Source of the DNA: Tritrichomonas musculus
Lineage: Eukaryota > Parabasalia > Tritrichomonadida > Tritrichomonadidae
Length of the DNA stretch: 64,000 bases
Assembly (NCBI GenBank): GCA_039105265.1
Contig: JAPFFF010000014.1
Span: 3,162,001 to 3,226,000, forward strand
Reading direction: 5' to 3'
Shown piece by piece: positions 11,480 to 21,836 of the stretch. Position numbers and translations under genes: made by a program. How positions within the stretch are numbered: the first letter of the stretch is position 1; every line of letters begins with the position of its first letter. The notes under the pieces are model-generated. The model searched no databases. It saw nothing but the letters and a program-made list of their open reading frames with translations, and had not been told where the DNA came from.

Positions 11480-13853
11480 AAAATATAAATCTTCATTTGT
11501 TTTTTCATCATTTGATTTATGTTTGCTTTTTTTATTATTTTATGTTCCTCTTCTTCATTCATATTATATTCTTCTTTCTCATTATCATTTATTTCTTCTT
11601 CCTCCTCTTCACTTATTTCTTCTTATTCTTCCTCTTCACGTATTTCTTCTTCCTCCTCTTCACTTATTTCTTCATCCTCCTCTTCATTTGCTTCACACTC
11701 ATCTTCTTCCTCCTCTACATTTGTTTCACACTCTTCTTCATCATTCACATTACTTTTTTTTCTTTATTTATTTTTTCATTACTTTCAGAATCATGATCAT
11801 TTGGAACAAAAACTTCATCATCGATGGAAGGTTTTTTTCTTTTTTTCATAAATATCATCAAATCTTGGAATATCCCAAGCAGCTTCAATCAATTTATTTG
11901 AAATTTCATAATCCCAAATTTTATCTGCATTGCTTTTAAGGCGCTGCCATCTACTTTTATATGGAGGATTTTTTTATCGTTTTTTTCCAATTTACTTTTA
12001 AGAACTGCAAAAATTCTATGGTCCAACAGCTGAAAAGTATCGGTTCCACAAGCAGGAACAAAAATAAGCTTTATCTTCAATTTTTTGGCATATTTTTTGA
12101 CTGCTTCACTAATATGTGATTTATATATATCTAAAACTAAAGCGAAAGGCTGTTTATTCATTTTTTCATTAAGCAAACGAAAATAACGCTTCATTAGGTT
12201 TGACGTTGACTAACCACTTTTTGAATGGAAAATCAAATCTTTCCCTTTATTACCATACTTTCATTGGCATACTTCTGTTTTTCCTTTTGATATAAGTGTG
12301 AGCGGAATTCTTTCGTTTGGATCTAGAACAATAGCACCTATAAATGTGGTACCTTCTTTTTGATTTAATTTTTCTTTATCAATTTTGACTGTTTTTTGAC
12401 CTTTAACTGCTATTGTTTCTTTTCTTAAATTTACATTTAATAAAAAAGTTTCGTCAATATTAATTTCTCTCTGTTCACCAAATTCATCTATTGCAGCAGC
12501 AAGTTCACTGAGGAATATCTCAATTTGATCTTCATTTATTATGCCACGCCTCTCGTAATGTGCTTTTCGAAAAACGAGGCCATTGCCTATAATAAAGCTA
12601 TAGATCCAAGTTCTTGAAGCTTGAAAATCCTTTATTCCGTTATTTTCAATTAAAAGCTGAGGTTCACTATAAGCTAAACTCAATAAAGAATTTAATTCAC
12701 TATTATTTATTGTCACTTTTTCTCCTTTTTTTATTTTAGAATTAATCAAAGCTCTAATAGAGAGTCCAAGAGGTGAATAGTATGTTTTAAAAGCTATTTG
12801 TGCAATATCATGGACAGTCACATTCTCATGATTATAAATTCTTTTGTTTATTTCTCGAAGAATATCTTTTCTTGATCAACTGTGAATGACTTTGAAAAAT
12901 TGATGTTTTTTTCAAATGACTTTTTGTTGTGAAAATTTGCCATTTCATCTTGAATTTTCATCACTCGTGGATCACATTTTTTTTCAAACATTCATACCTT
13001 TTTCTGCAGGAGCATTCATCTCTGTTTGGAATATAACACGAAACCAAATTCCATTTTATTTTTCGTTTTTTCGTTATTATTTTTCCTGAATAAATTCTCT
13101 CATTTAAAAATTAAGTGATTGGTTTCAGATTCGCTCCATCTTCCTTTAATATTTGTTATGTGAAAAATAAATAGGTGAATTATTATTTTGTAAAGATTTA
13201 GCAAAGCATTCTTGTTCTGTTGTTTGATTGCTGAACAAAGAAGTTTTACTTGCACTCTCTACTTTCAAAAAAGGAAATACCATTTGGCATCTATTTTGAA
13301 AATCATCTTTGGATATAAATTTTAATAATGGATAAAATATTTCCATTTCTTTTTTGAGCTTTGCATAACCCCAATGCCTTTTTTCTTTATAATATTTGAA
13401 CACAAAACGATCATATTTATCATAAAAGATTTGCGAGTTCTTATTTTTAATTTAATCATTTGTATATGATTCATTTTCATATTGATTTTTATTACTTTCA
13501 ATTGGGTTTTGAAAATTGAGTTTGAAAGGTTGTTGAATAGATTGAATTTTACTACTTTCATTTGCTTGTTGAAAATTGAGTTTGAAAGGTTGTTGAATAG
13601 ATTGAATTTTACTACTTTCATTTGCTTGCTGAAAATTGAGTTTGAAAGGTTGTTGAATAGATTGAATTTTACTCCTCTCATTTGCTTGCTGAAAATTGAA
13701 TTGATTACATTCATTTTGTTGCTGAATTGTTTTTTGTAAAAGATATTGTCTTTGGTCTAGATAAAATGGCTTTTGGGTTTTTAAACCTTTGTAAATAGCA
13801 GCATGTATTTGTTCAGGCGATGAAAACCAAGAAAATTATTTTTTAAAAAACGA
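11480..13853 (-). pseudogene. Decayed pogo-like DNA transposon transposase gene
   Basis: Reverse-strand gene remnant reading from ATG at 13853. Order of parts: a short head (FSSPEQIHAAIYKG) with an in-frame TAA at codon 7; a Gln/Asn-rich region with a 20-residue repeat (13706-13491); an in-frame TAA near 13453; a Lys-rich segment; a region with at least one frameshift (about 13140-12870); then a long open core (12821-12261) with INIDETFL. Two in-frame stops at about 12246 (TGA) and 12204 (TAG) follow, then the DDE core continues in the same frame with ALVLDIYKSH and FQLLDHRIFAVLKSK (pogo-type second and third Asp). After another shift comes a Glu-rich acidic tail (about 11780-11560). Both stops sit where the family has Trp (TGG changed to TGA/TAG). 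It is a plain DNA transposon remnant; no terminal repeats were found. Confidence 0.65.
13491..13706 (-). repeat. 60-bp tandem repeat inside the pogo-like gene
   Basis: About 3.5 copies of a 60-bp unit, very similar to each other. Because 60 is divisible by three, each unit on the minus strand adds the same 20 residues, built around SKIQSIQQPFKLNFQQANE. The repeat therefore extends a Gln-rich linker near the N-terminus without changing frame. Confidence 0.8.
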
Positions 13854-13984
13854 CATTTTATCAAGATCTATGTTATTTTGTAAAATTATTTCTTGAAAAA
13901 AATAATAAACGTTTATTATTTTTATTTTTAATTTATGTTTTATTTTACTATTAACATCCATTATCGAAGAATTTTAATTTTATT

Positions 13985-14204
13985 CAGGATAACCGTTTTT
14001 TTATAATAAAATTTCAATAAGCTCATATAAAAAGTTCTTGTTTTGATTTTTAATTTATGTTTTTTTCTTTATCTTTTTTATTCAAATTTTTCTTTCTAAA
14101 TTATAATCCCAGTATGATTGCTCGTTTTTAATTCAATTTTTGAATTATATTTTAATGGATAATCGGCATGGTTAAATATTAAACCATCTTAAACGGTTAT
14201 CCTG
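13985..14204. repeat. Short inverted-repeat element (MITE-like)
   Basis: CAGGATAACCGTTT at 13985 and AAACGGTTATCCTG at 14191-14204 form perfect 14-bp inverted ends around about 190 bp of AT-rich DNA. It lies just upstream of the pogo-like gene start and may instead be part of that transposon's end. No clear target duplication. From 14205 to 14766 I see nothing further. Confidence 0.45.
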
Positions 14205-14967
14205 GAATAAAATAAACATCCTGGAATTAAATATCTAACGTTATTTATAAATGATTTTTTAAAAAAGATATATCTTTTTTGTAAAAGAAAATATAAATTT
14301 TATTTTTATGTAATAATTGTTTGAGCATAATTTTTCTGGATTTATTCAATGATACTTCAATATTTTTCAAAATAAATCATATCAGTAGATTTATTAGACG
14401 TATGGTTATCTATATTATTCATATATACATATGGTCCCTTGAATATATGAATTTATGATGAATGTAATTATCAAAAAAAGCTGCGTTTTTATATATCTCT
14501 TGGAATAATTGGTATTTCAAAAATTTGATTATATTAAGAAATACTATATATAGATATTATCTAATAAAATTTTAATTATATCTTTTTTGATGTATAACTC
14601 GTTGAGTTATGAAGTATTGAATTTTTAATTTGATCGATTTAAAAATATATATATCTTAATTTAAATATGATATTTTAATTAAGAATTCATATTATTAGTA
14701 TCTTAATTAGAAGATATATATAAATACTTAAAATTATTTCTTTATGATGGATATTTGAAAATTTATTACCCTTACAAATTAACAGTCATTTTTTTTTGCG
14801 GAATAAACGTACGTAAAATTTTCATTTAAAATTTTTAAAATTTTTTTTTGAATAAACTCAATTCAAAAAAGAATTGTCATATACAAAACATATTATTTTT
14901 AATTTATAATTAGTAATCCTTTAGATTTTATTAGAAAGAAATATGCTTTATAAGAAAATCATGTGTA

Positions 14968-15730
14968 GGCCATCCAAGACTTTTTCTAGTTATTTTATAT
15001 TTAGATAGACATTTAATAGCTATATATAATTTACTATTTAAAAAATCAAAATCATCAAAGGTGAATTAGATAATCGCATTTTATTTTCAATAAAAAATAA
15101 TTTGGGGATAAATTGGTCATTTTGAATTTTTTGATTTTACAAATGGCGGAATCTCATTTTAAATAATATTCCCTATTCTTATAATATATTTTATAATAAA
15201 AATATTGAGTTTGATCGTTTAGAATTAATTTTCTAACCGCCTAAAATTGAATCATTCCGTTTATTAATTCAACTTTTTGAATTCATTTTTCAAACTAAAC
15301 TTTATCTTTGAAGTTATGTTCAAACAAAATATATCATTTTATTGAGCATTAAAAGAAGAAATCGAATATTACAAAATAAAAAGTTAGAAATGATCATGTA
15401 TCGAAAAAACTTCAAAATAATTATTATATTAACTTTTTTGAACTAACTACAAAATAATTATAAATATTCATGTTTTATAATGGATAATGTATATGTATAA
15501 AATCAAATGGTTTTAGTAGTTTTGAAGGATATCTCTTACGAAGAGAGATCTATTAGTTTGTGAAGTCAAAAAAAACTAGATGAATATTAAGTTTTTTGAT
15601 TGGTTTCAATGACCAATTTAAAGATTATTAGATGGGTAAGAAAATTTATTAAAATCACCAAATAAAAGCTAAAATTCGAAGAGATATTGAAACTTTTTGA
15701 GGTCAAAAAAAGAGTGTCCCAACCATAGAA
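14968..15730 (+). repeat. Interspersed repeat family R, nearly uninterrupted copy
   Basis: About 760 bp of AT-rich sequence that reappears, with moderate divergence, in pieces between 49729 and 55335 and as a minus-strand fragment at about 11018-11150. Diagnostic blocks: CCATCCAAGA, GAATTAGATAATCGCATTTT, GAAGTTATGTTCAAACAAAA and GAGATATTGAAACTTTTTGA. No coding frame and no convincing inverted ends. Its value is as an empty-site reference for insertions in the other copy. Confidence 0.75.
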
Positions 15731-15890
15731 AATCTTATTTTTTATGAAAAAGTGAATATAATCTAATTTTGAAAGAGTGATCGTAAATCATAAAATTCAC
15801 CCATTTTTTTATACAAGTTCCTTTGCTCAATTTCTACTTAAATCTTGCTTCTGAAACATCGAAGTAGTATATACGAGTCGGTTTCCGCTG

Positions 15891-16081
15891 GGGCTGGCAC
15901 CCCACGCGTCAACACGAACTCGTCATAAAAGAAAAAGAAAAAGAAAAGAAAAGAAAAAGAAAAAAAAGAAAAGAAAAGAAAAAAATATTCTTGTTCTCAC
16001 TACTGCTCCCCATCTATGAAACGGCACTGGTACCCCACCCCACAACCGCCCATCTATGAAACGGCACAGGTACCAGCCCCG
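15891..16081. repeat. GC-rich block with inverted arms and a 37-bp tandem duplication
   Basis: TGGGGCTGGCACC (15891-15903) is inverted at 16069-16081 (GGTACCAGCCCCG) with one internal mismatch. Between them are a purine tract of AAAAG-type repeats (about 15931-15985) and two copies of CATCTATGAAACGGCAC 37 bp apart, each followed by GGTACC. It lies immediately 3' of the 865-aa gene. Much more GC-rich than its flanks; a terminator, packaging or terminal structure is possible, but the function is unknown. Confidence 0.55.
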
Positions 16082-16101
16082 AGAATCTCGTACCTACCTC
16101 C

Positions 16102-18699
16102 TTATAATGAATGTATCTCATTCTTGGTATTATCTTCAGCTAAGATACCATTTGATGTAAAGAATGTTGAATTAATCGCTATGAAATTAGCTGTTGCATT
16201 GACCACTAAATTGCCACTACTTAATGGAAATTCAATATTGTTTAACCAGATCTTAGTTGGTTCACATTGATATTCACTCGTAGGTGAATTTTTAACATTG
16301 AATGATATATTAATTTTAATTTCTTTTTCACTGGTAACATTATTTTTGTTTTCATGATATGTCAAATAGAGGGTTGCCTCATATGCATCAAATGGTTGTT
16401 CGAATTGGTAACGAATGCTAGTACTATTTGGTACGCTGAATGTATACTTAATTCGCGTTAATCTATTCGCTAATGCAGTTAACCTAGTTTCCATTGCTGC
16501 TATAGTATCTTTTAATGCGATATTTTCACCCTCTAATGTCTCTATCCTACGTATAAGTACATCTAGACCTTCATTAGCTTCATCCACAGTAGGGTAATTA
16601 TCAAACTCAGCCTCTAGCTCATTGACCTTCTCAGCTAACAACTTGAAACAAGGCTTGAGTGAATCCCTAAACATATTGCTGATATCCATAGCACCACTTA
16701 ATGTCAAGGTTCCAGTATCAGGGTTATCATTCTCATCAGTAAAAGGTAGTTCATCAAGTTGCTTATACTCCTCTTCACACCAGGTAATGATAGGTGTTAT
16801 ATCTTTGGTTATGCTTCTTGCTGTAGTACCTGACATGAAGTTAATGCTATTTCTAACCAAATCACTCATACCTTTGGTTGACTTATGCGAGAATAACCTT
16901 TTAAGGAATCCTCCACCTTTTATGGTAGGAAAGCTTATACCATCTGGAAATAGCTGCATACCAATAGAACCTATTGATCCAGCAGTACCTGCAACTCCAA
17001 AAGCTAATGCAGTCCATGAGACTATACGCAAATTATCTACATCATCCTCCAGATGTTGAGTAACTTGTTCAGTCCTTGATACTCTACCTTTTAGACTTTC
17101 CATAACAGTGTTCATTTCGTTAACATCATAGCTAATAACATCTACATTGTTGGTAACTAAGTTTAAATCACTCCTCATAGTAGTAATATTATCAGCAGTA
17201 ATTATCTTAGAGGAGGTAATATTATAATCAGTATATAAGGTTGTTGCCCCATTAGGATTTGGGGATACTTCATAAAATTGCTGCTTAATGATATACTCGA
17301 ATGGGTTAGTAGTTGAATCCCAATGAACCTCATCTATTGGGTCAACATATTCATCAGCTAAATATATCTTAATATCCCTTGAGTCATTAGTAGTCGAAGC
17401 TGCATATGTATATTCAAGCTGTTCACATGAATCAAGTACACCATGTAAGAACAACCATACCTTGTCTCCTCCATTGCCTTCTTTTCCAGTAGGTCGAACT
17501 GAGAACCTATTTGCATTTATAGAACCTTCAAGGGTAATATCAAGGTAGAGTTCATCAATAGCACTAGTTTCTAATTTATTAGTAGCATTATTCATCTTAT
17601 AGCACCTTATTGCTTCTATATCATATCCATCTTTTGTACCTCCTTGACTTGTTTGATATCCTAGACCATATTTCGAAAAAGGTTCTATCTCCCCTGTCTT
17701 TAATTTTACAAAACAGTCTATTTTACACTTACCTCCATGAATCATGTAATGTAGTATGTTATCAGGAGAGTAGTCATTAGGCTTATTAATCAGTTTCATG
17801 TTCCTCTCACTCCTCTTGACTTGTATGTAGGTACCATCTTCACCATACTCATTCTCCTTATTTAATCCATTAACTAATCTACCATTGATATGACCTTGTA
17901 TGTTATCACCTACCCATTTTGTACCATCCCATGATAAAAACCACTTATTACCAAAACAATACTCATTAAACCTAAACTCTAAGTCATTAGGTATAGTATA
18001 TCCAGTATCTATGTTCCATTGAAGTAACCAATACTTCTTGTTATCTATCACAACCTGACTAGTTGATGTAGGCTTATATAAGTATAGTACATCACTCTTA
18101 CGTAAACTTAATGCATTATCAGCTTTTATTATAGAACACTTTATTGCCTTCTCTGTCTGTAAAGAATCTGTTATATATTCATTCATTATGCTCAACTCCC
18201 CATTCAGCCACAAGGTATATGGGTTGAAGTCTAGTTTACTATCAAAAGCTATATTCATATATCCCATAATGGTACTATTATTTATACTGCATCCATTACT
18301 ACTTTTAGTTATCAAAGGAGAATATACTTGACCATCCTTAACATATATGTAGAACTCCTTAACTAAATTACCACTTGTATCATATACTATATTCTTCCTC
18401 AATACTATCTTAAATATATTAGTCTGGGTTTTTATATCATTGAGCTTATTAATGAAGTCTTCAGGCAAATTAACAAACTTAAGTATATTGTAAGTTGTTG
18501 TTGAAGACTCAAATGATACATACTGTATATTTTTATTTTTAATATCAACTTCTGGTAAACCTTCGACCTCATTAAATAAATGACCTGTCTGTACATAGTT
18601 ATCTAAGTCACCCAAGGTTAATAACTGGCTACCTTTTCGAGTAGCATCCCCTATCTTAAACTGTATATCTCCTTTAAATCTTGTAGTAGTATCACTCAT
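16102..18699 (-). CDS. Unknown large protein, fibre/stalk-like architecture (865 aa)
   Basis: Intact frame. I chose ATG 18699 (MSDTTTRFKGD), which gives a 19-base gap from the upstream gene; an in-frame ATG at 18786 would overlap that gene's end. Approximate layout: residues 1-515, a beta-rich, aromatic and Asn/Gly-rich region without recognised motifs; 519-559, heptad-like helix; 560-584, a Gly/Ala-rich hydrophobic segment (ALAFGVAGTAGSIGSIG); 585-705, a mixed region with FRDSLK and EKVNELE; 706-750, a strong coiled coil (RRIETLEGENIALKD, METRLTALANRL); 751-865, a C-terminal all-beta-looking domain. No catalytic motif. The layout suggests a trimeric stalk with a terminal head, as in viral fibres or phage-like spikes. 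The FRDSLK...ELE block is shared with the neighbouring gene product. Virus-like origin is inference. Confidence 0.7.
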   Translation of the reverse strand: MSDTTTRFKGDIQFKIGDATRKGSQLLTLGDLDNYVQTGHLFNEVEGLPEVDIKNKNIQYVSFESSTTTYNILKFVNLPEDFINKLNDIKTQTNIFKIVLRKNIVYDTSGNLVKEFYIYVKDGQVYSPLITKSSNGCSINNSTIMGYMNIAFDSKLDFNPYTLWLNGELSIMNEYITDSLQTEKAIKCSIIKADNALSLRKSDVLYLYKPTSTSQVVIDNKKYWLLQWNIDTGYTIPNDLEFRFNEYCFGNKWFLSWDGTKWVGDNIQGHINGRLVNGLNKENEYGEDGTYIQVKRSERNMKLINKPNDYSPDNILHYMIHGGKCKIDCFVKLKTGEIEPFSKYGLGYQTSQGGTKDGYDIEAIRCYKMNNATNKLETSAIDELYLDITLEGSINANRFSVRPTGKEGNGGDKVWLFLHGVLDSCEQLEYTYAASTTNDSRDIKIYLADEYVDPIDEVHWDSTTNPFEYIIKQQFYEVSPNPNGATTLYTDYNITSSKIITADNITTMRSDLNLVTNNVDVISYDVNEMNTVMESLKGRVSRTEQVTQHLEDDVDNLRIVSWTALAFGVAGTAGSIGSIGMQLFPDGISFPTIKGGGFLKRLFSHKSTKGMSDLVRNSINFMSGTTARSITKDITPIITWCEEEYKQLDELPFTDENDNPDTGTLTLSGAMDISNMFRDSLKPCFKLLAEKVNELEAEFDNYPTVDEANEGLDVLIRRIETLEGENIALKDTIAAMETRLTALANRLTRIKYTFSVPNSTSIRYQFEQPFDAYEATLYLTYHENKNNVTSEKEIKINISFNVKNSPTSEYQCEPTKIWLNNIEFPLSSGNLVVNATANFIAINSTFFTSNGILAEDNTKNEIHSL

Positions 18700-18718
18700 T
18701 TTAGTTAAATAAAACTTC

Positions 18719-20080
18719 TCATTCGATGTTAGCACATTTAGCTTCAAGTGCTGCAAGTCTTGCCTCAAGAGTATCAATATATGCATCCTTCTGGTCTATC
18801 ATTTCCTTCACTTCTACTTTAGTAATATAAGCAGTCATATCTATATCTTCTAATGGATGTTTTGTACTTGACTTATTTTCAAGCTCTTTGATTTTCTCGC
18901 ACATGAATGCTATTGTACCCTTTAAAGTATCGCGATATGTCTTTGCAATATTAATACATGTATCAAATGAAACCATCATCTTATCAGCATCCTTCATTGT
19001 TATTTCAAGTTCAGGTTCATCATCTGTTTCTTCATGATATGCCCATGCAAGAATCTTTTCTAATACATCTTCCTCTGCTAATGTCTCTGGGTTATCATTA
19101 CGACGGAACCAACTTGGAATATTAAATAATCCTATTCTATTTGCTACATATGCTTCTGCTGCTACTCCTGCTATAGCTGCTGCATCACCAGGATGATGTC
19201 TAACAAACTGCCATTGACCATGTAAGAACCTTCTAGCAACATAACCTACTGCTCCCATAATAACCTGGGTAGTTGCACTTATAACACCATCTTGTTGGTA
19301 CATTTCTATCACTCCATTCACAATATTAATTACATGTAGTCTTCTTCTATCTATTGTAGCAACTACATTTCCATTATATAGTACTTGTGTTATTTCTTCA
19401 CCAGTTGTTTCATCTAATGTGTCATTAAAAGCTAAAAGATTACCATGAGAATAAATATTATCCATTAGTTCTCCTCTTTGTTCATCACTCATTTGTTCTA
19501 TCATTCTTGCTGTTATTGCTGGTGTTGTTCCTGGTACTGTCCAAGTATCTGTTGTGGCAACAAGGTCATAATGCTGATATCTAACTCCATTTGCATTGAC
19601 TTCTATCTGTGAATTTATTCCAACAAATCGTACTTGACCTCCACTAATATTTGCTGTAGTTGGTGCTGAATAATCAATAGTAGCAACAATTGGGTCAATA
19701 GTCTCTCCTCTATGATCAATAATATTTATCCATGCTTCCATTGTTTGGTCATTCAAGTAAGGTTCTAATCCAATATCTCCATTTTGTACAAATGGTAAAT
19801 TTAATCTGTCTTGCATAGATAATTGTTCAATATCTCTCGCTGTGTATGTTGTTCCTTCCCATTCTATTGACCAATTATTATCAGTAGCTCTATGTATTCT
19901 ATCTGTCATCTCAATATCAGCTGGTCTTATTAGAGTCCTTCGTTGAAATACATTATTATGGATAATGAGTTGGTCATTATAAAACAAATCATACACATTA
20001 AACCACTCTCTTCCATGATATTGGATACGTAAGATATCAGGATGACTAGCAACTAATGCATTTCGTTCTGCTCTTGTCAT
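18719..20080 (-). CDS. Unknown protein with internal repeat and C-terminal coiled coil (453 aa)
   Basis: Intact frame from ATG 20080 to a stop at 18719, followed after 19 bases by the 865-aa gene on the same strand, so the two are probably coordinated. An internal duplication is visible: about residues 69-104 contain GTTYTARDIEQLSMQDR and about 178-215 contain ITARMIEQMSDEQR after a Trp. Residues 272-320 are Ala/Gly-rich and moderately hydrophobic (VIMGAVGYVARRF, AAIAGVAAEAYVANRIG). A YRDTLK...EKIKELE block lies at 382-401. The C-terminus (425-453) is a heptad coiled coil (YIDTLEARLAALEAKC). I do not recognise the family. The shared C-terminal module suggests the two products assemble together. 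A structural or surface role is an inference. Confidence 0.7.
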   Translation of the reverse strand: MTRAERNALVASHPDILRIQYHGREWFNVYDLFYNDQLIIHNNVFQRRTLIRPADIEMTDRIHRATDNNWSIEWEGTTYTARDIEQLSMQDRLNLPFVQNGDIGLEPYLNDQTMEAWINIIDHRGETIDPIVATIDYSAPTTANISGGQVRFVGINSQIEVNANGVRYQHYDLVATTDTWTVPGTTPAITARMIEQMSDEQRGELMDNIYSHGNLLAFNDTLDETTGEEITQVLYNGNVVATIDRRRLHVINIVNGVIEMYQQDGVISATTQVIMGAVGYVARRFLHGQWQFVRHHPGDAAAIAGVAAEAYVANRIGLFNIPSWFRRNDNPETLAEEDVLEKILAWAYHEETDDEPELEITMKDADKMMVSFDTCINIAKTYRDTLKGTIAFMCEKIKELENKSSTKHPLEDIDMTAYITKVEVKEMIDQKDAYIDTLEARLAALEAKCANIE

Positions 20081-20594
20081 ATCTTAATTTTATATAATAA
20101 TCACTCAAAAATTTCAAATTTAGCTTTTTTTAAATAAAAAAATATAGAAAAAGTCGATGAATAATGAGATTTATATTAAAAAAATTGCATAAATAAATTT
20201 AATATTATTTATAATTATATTATAACTATAAATATTGGGATTTAATTCGAATTTTTTATTAATAAAAAAATTGCTAACGATTAAAAAAACAAAATTCGTT
20301 ATAACTTGGGCATTAAATAATATATGATATAATGATTTAAATCCCCAAAGATTTTATCCAAATATTTGTTAAATATAAAGAAAAACCTCATTTACATGTA
20401 AAATCAATAATAAACGGTCAAAATTCTGATAAAAAAAAAATTATTTCAAAAAAATTCAATGAGAATAAAAAGAATTGTCAGATTTTGAGAGAGAAAGTAA
20501 AATTTTTTGTGAGAAAATTTTTCAAAAATTTCTTCTTACGTTTACTCGTACGTTTATTCCGCAAAAAAAAAATGACAGTTAATTTGTAAGGGTA

Positions 20595-21836
20595 CTTCTA
20601 TTGAGAAAATGAAAATGGGCCAAATTTAATAAAAAAAGTATTTTAAAATTATATTATTAATATATAATTGTTATATATTTTATTTATATCATATAATTAT
20701 CATAATACAATAAAATAATAAATTACATATTAAGATATGAATTTAAAAATAACGACTCTCTATTATTATTTACTATATTCTCAATTTTATTCTCGACATT
20801 TTTTTTATTCAAAATTTATGAAAAAAAAAATTAATGAAAAAAAAACTGTCTCAATTTGATATAAATTTTAATTAAACTTCAAAATATATAAAGAAAATAA
20901 TTTATTTCATTTCTCTCAAATTAACATTTTTGTGAAAAGATTTGAATTTATAATTGTTCAATATTTAGAATATACAGTTATATAATGTTTATTAATTGTT
21001 TATATTTATTTTAAATATTTTTATAGTATATATAATATTATTAAAAGTTATATAATCTATGATATACATATAAATATAAAAAGATATTTGCTTAATATTT
21101 TAATAAAAATTTCTTATTGAAAAAAAATCGTTATTAATGTTTATGATTTTAAAATTGATTTTTGCAGCTTGTCCCCCTGAATTAAATTAAACTAAATTTA
21201 GCATATCTTTATTAAATTAAATGTAATATATCTAAATGTAATTATAATCTAAATAAATTCTTTATTTATTTAGATATTCCAAAAAAATATGTAAACATTC
21301 ATTAAAATGAACTTTTTAACAAAATATGAAATATTTATAAAATAACAAAATGCATAATTAATCATTATAATTTCAATCCATCCATCAGGTGGCTGGATTG
21401 GGTTATTTTCACAGGATACTTGTTTGTGTTATTATAACTTATATAATTGATATTTTAAAACATTTAAATAATAAATATATAAAATAATTGCACTATAATA
21501 TAATATCAAAATGTTATTTAGTAATTATTAATACATAAAAAGATATACATATTTTTATAAACGTTAAAAATGTAAAATAGGTGTCCGCACATCTGCTAAA
21601 TTTTTTTTCTCTTTTTTTAAAAAATTGAAAATTGAATACTTTTTCATCCAATTTTGAAGTTATGTGGATTATAAATGATATAAATATTTTTTAAATAATA
21701 TATAAAATAAAAATATAATATTTTTATCATTTTAAACGCAAAAATAAGAGATTTATTAGTCAATTTATCTATTTCAATAGTTTACGAATAGATAAAATAT
21801 TTTCAATAGTTTACATATTTATTTCTCAGAAAAAAA
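20595..21836. other. AT-rich stretch without a gene
   Basis: No supported frame and no clear inverted-end element. GTCCGCACATCTGCTAAATTT near 21585 resembles GTCCGCACCTCTAAATTT near 23159, outside the element that follows. Confidence 0.5.

Larger units (their letters stand above)
14767..20594. mobile_element. 5.8-kb inverted-repeat unit carrying two long unknown genes; looks whole
   Basis: The left end (14767-14812) and right end (20547-20594) are near-perfect inverted copies of about 47 bp: TACCCTTACAAATTAAC, one mismatch, GTCA, a T run of 9 or 10, then GCGGAATAAACGTACG. If the terminal TA is a target duplication, the element proper begins CCCTTAC and ends GTAAGGG, a Tc1/mariner-like arrangement; Polintons usually show 5-6-bp duplications. 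Inside, reading leftward, are two long intact genes (20080-18719 and 18699-16102), a GC-rich hairpin-like block (15891-16081) and a copy of another repeat (14968-15730). No transposase, integrase or polymerase is inside. The gene products look like structural or surface proteins, so a virus-like origin (Polinton cargo) is possible but not shown. Confidence 0.6.

Noticed and set aside
11497-11939. Plus-strand open frames rich in Phe/Leu/Ser
   Set aside because: They are the complement of the Glu-rich acidic tail of the minus-strand pogo-like gene.
18700-18786. Upstream ATG at 18786 as start of the 865-aa gene
   Set aside because: It would overlap the previous gene's coiled-coil end; ATG 18699 leaves a normal short gap and a better N-terminus.
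14767-20594. Calling the two-gene unit a complete Polinton
   Set aside because: No polymerase, integrase, ATPase or protease gene, ends do not begin AG, and no 6-bp duplication; only a virus-like origin of the cargo remains possible.
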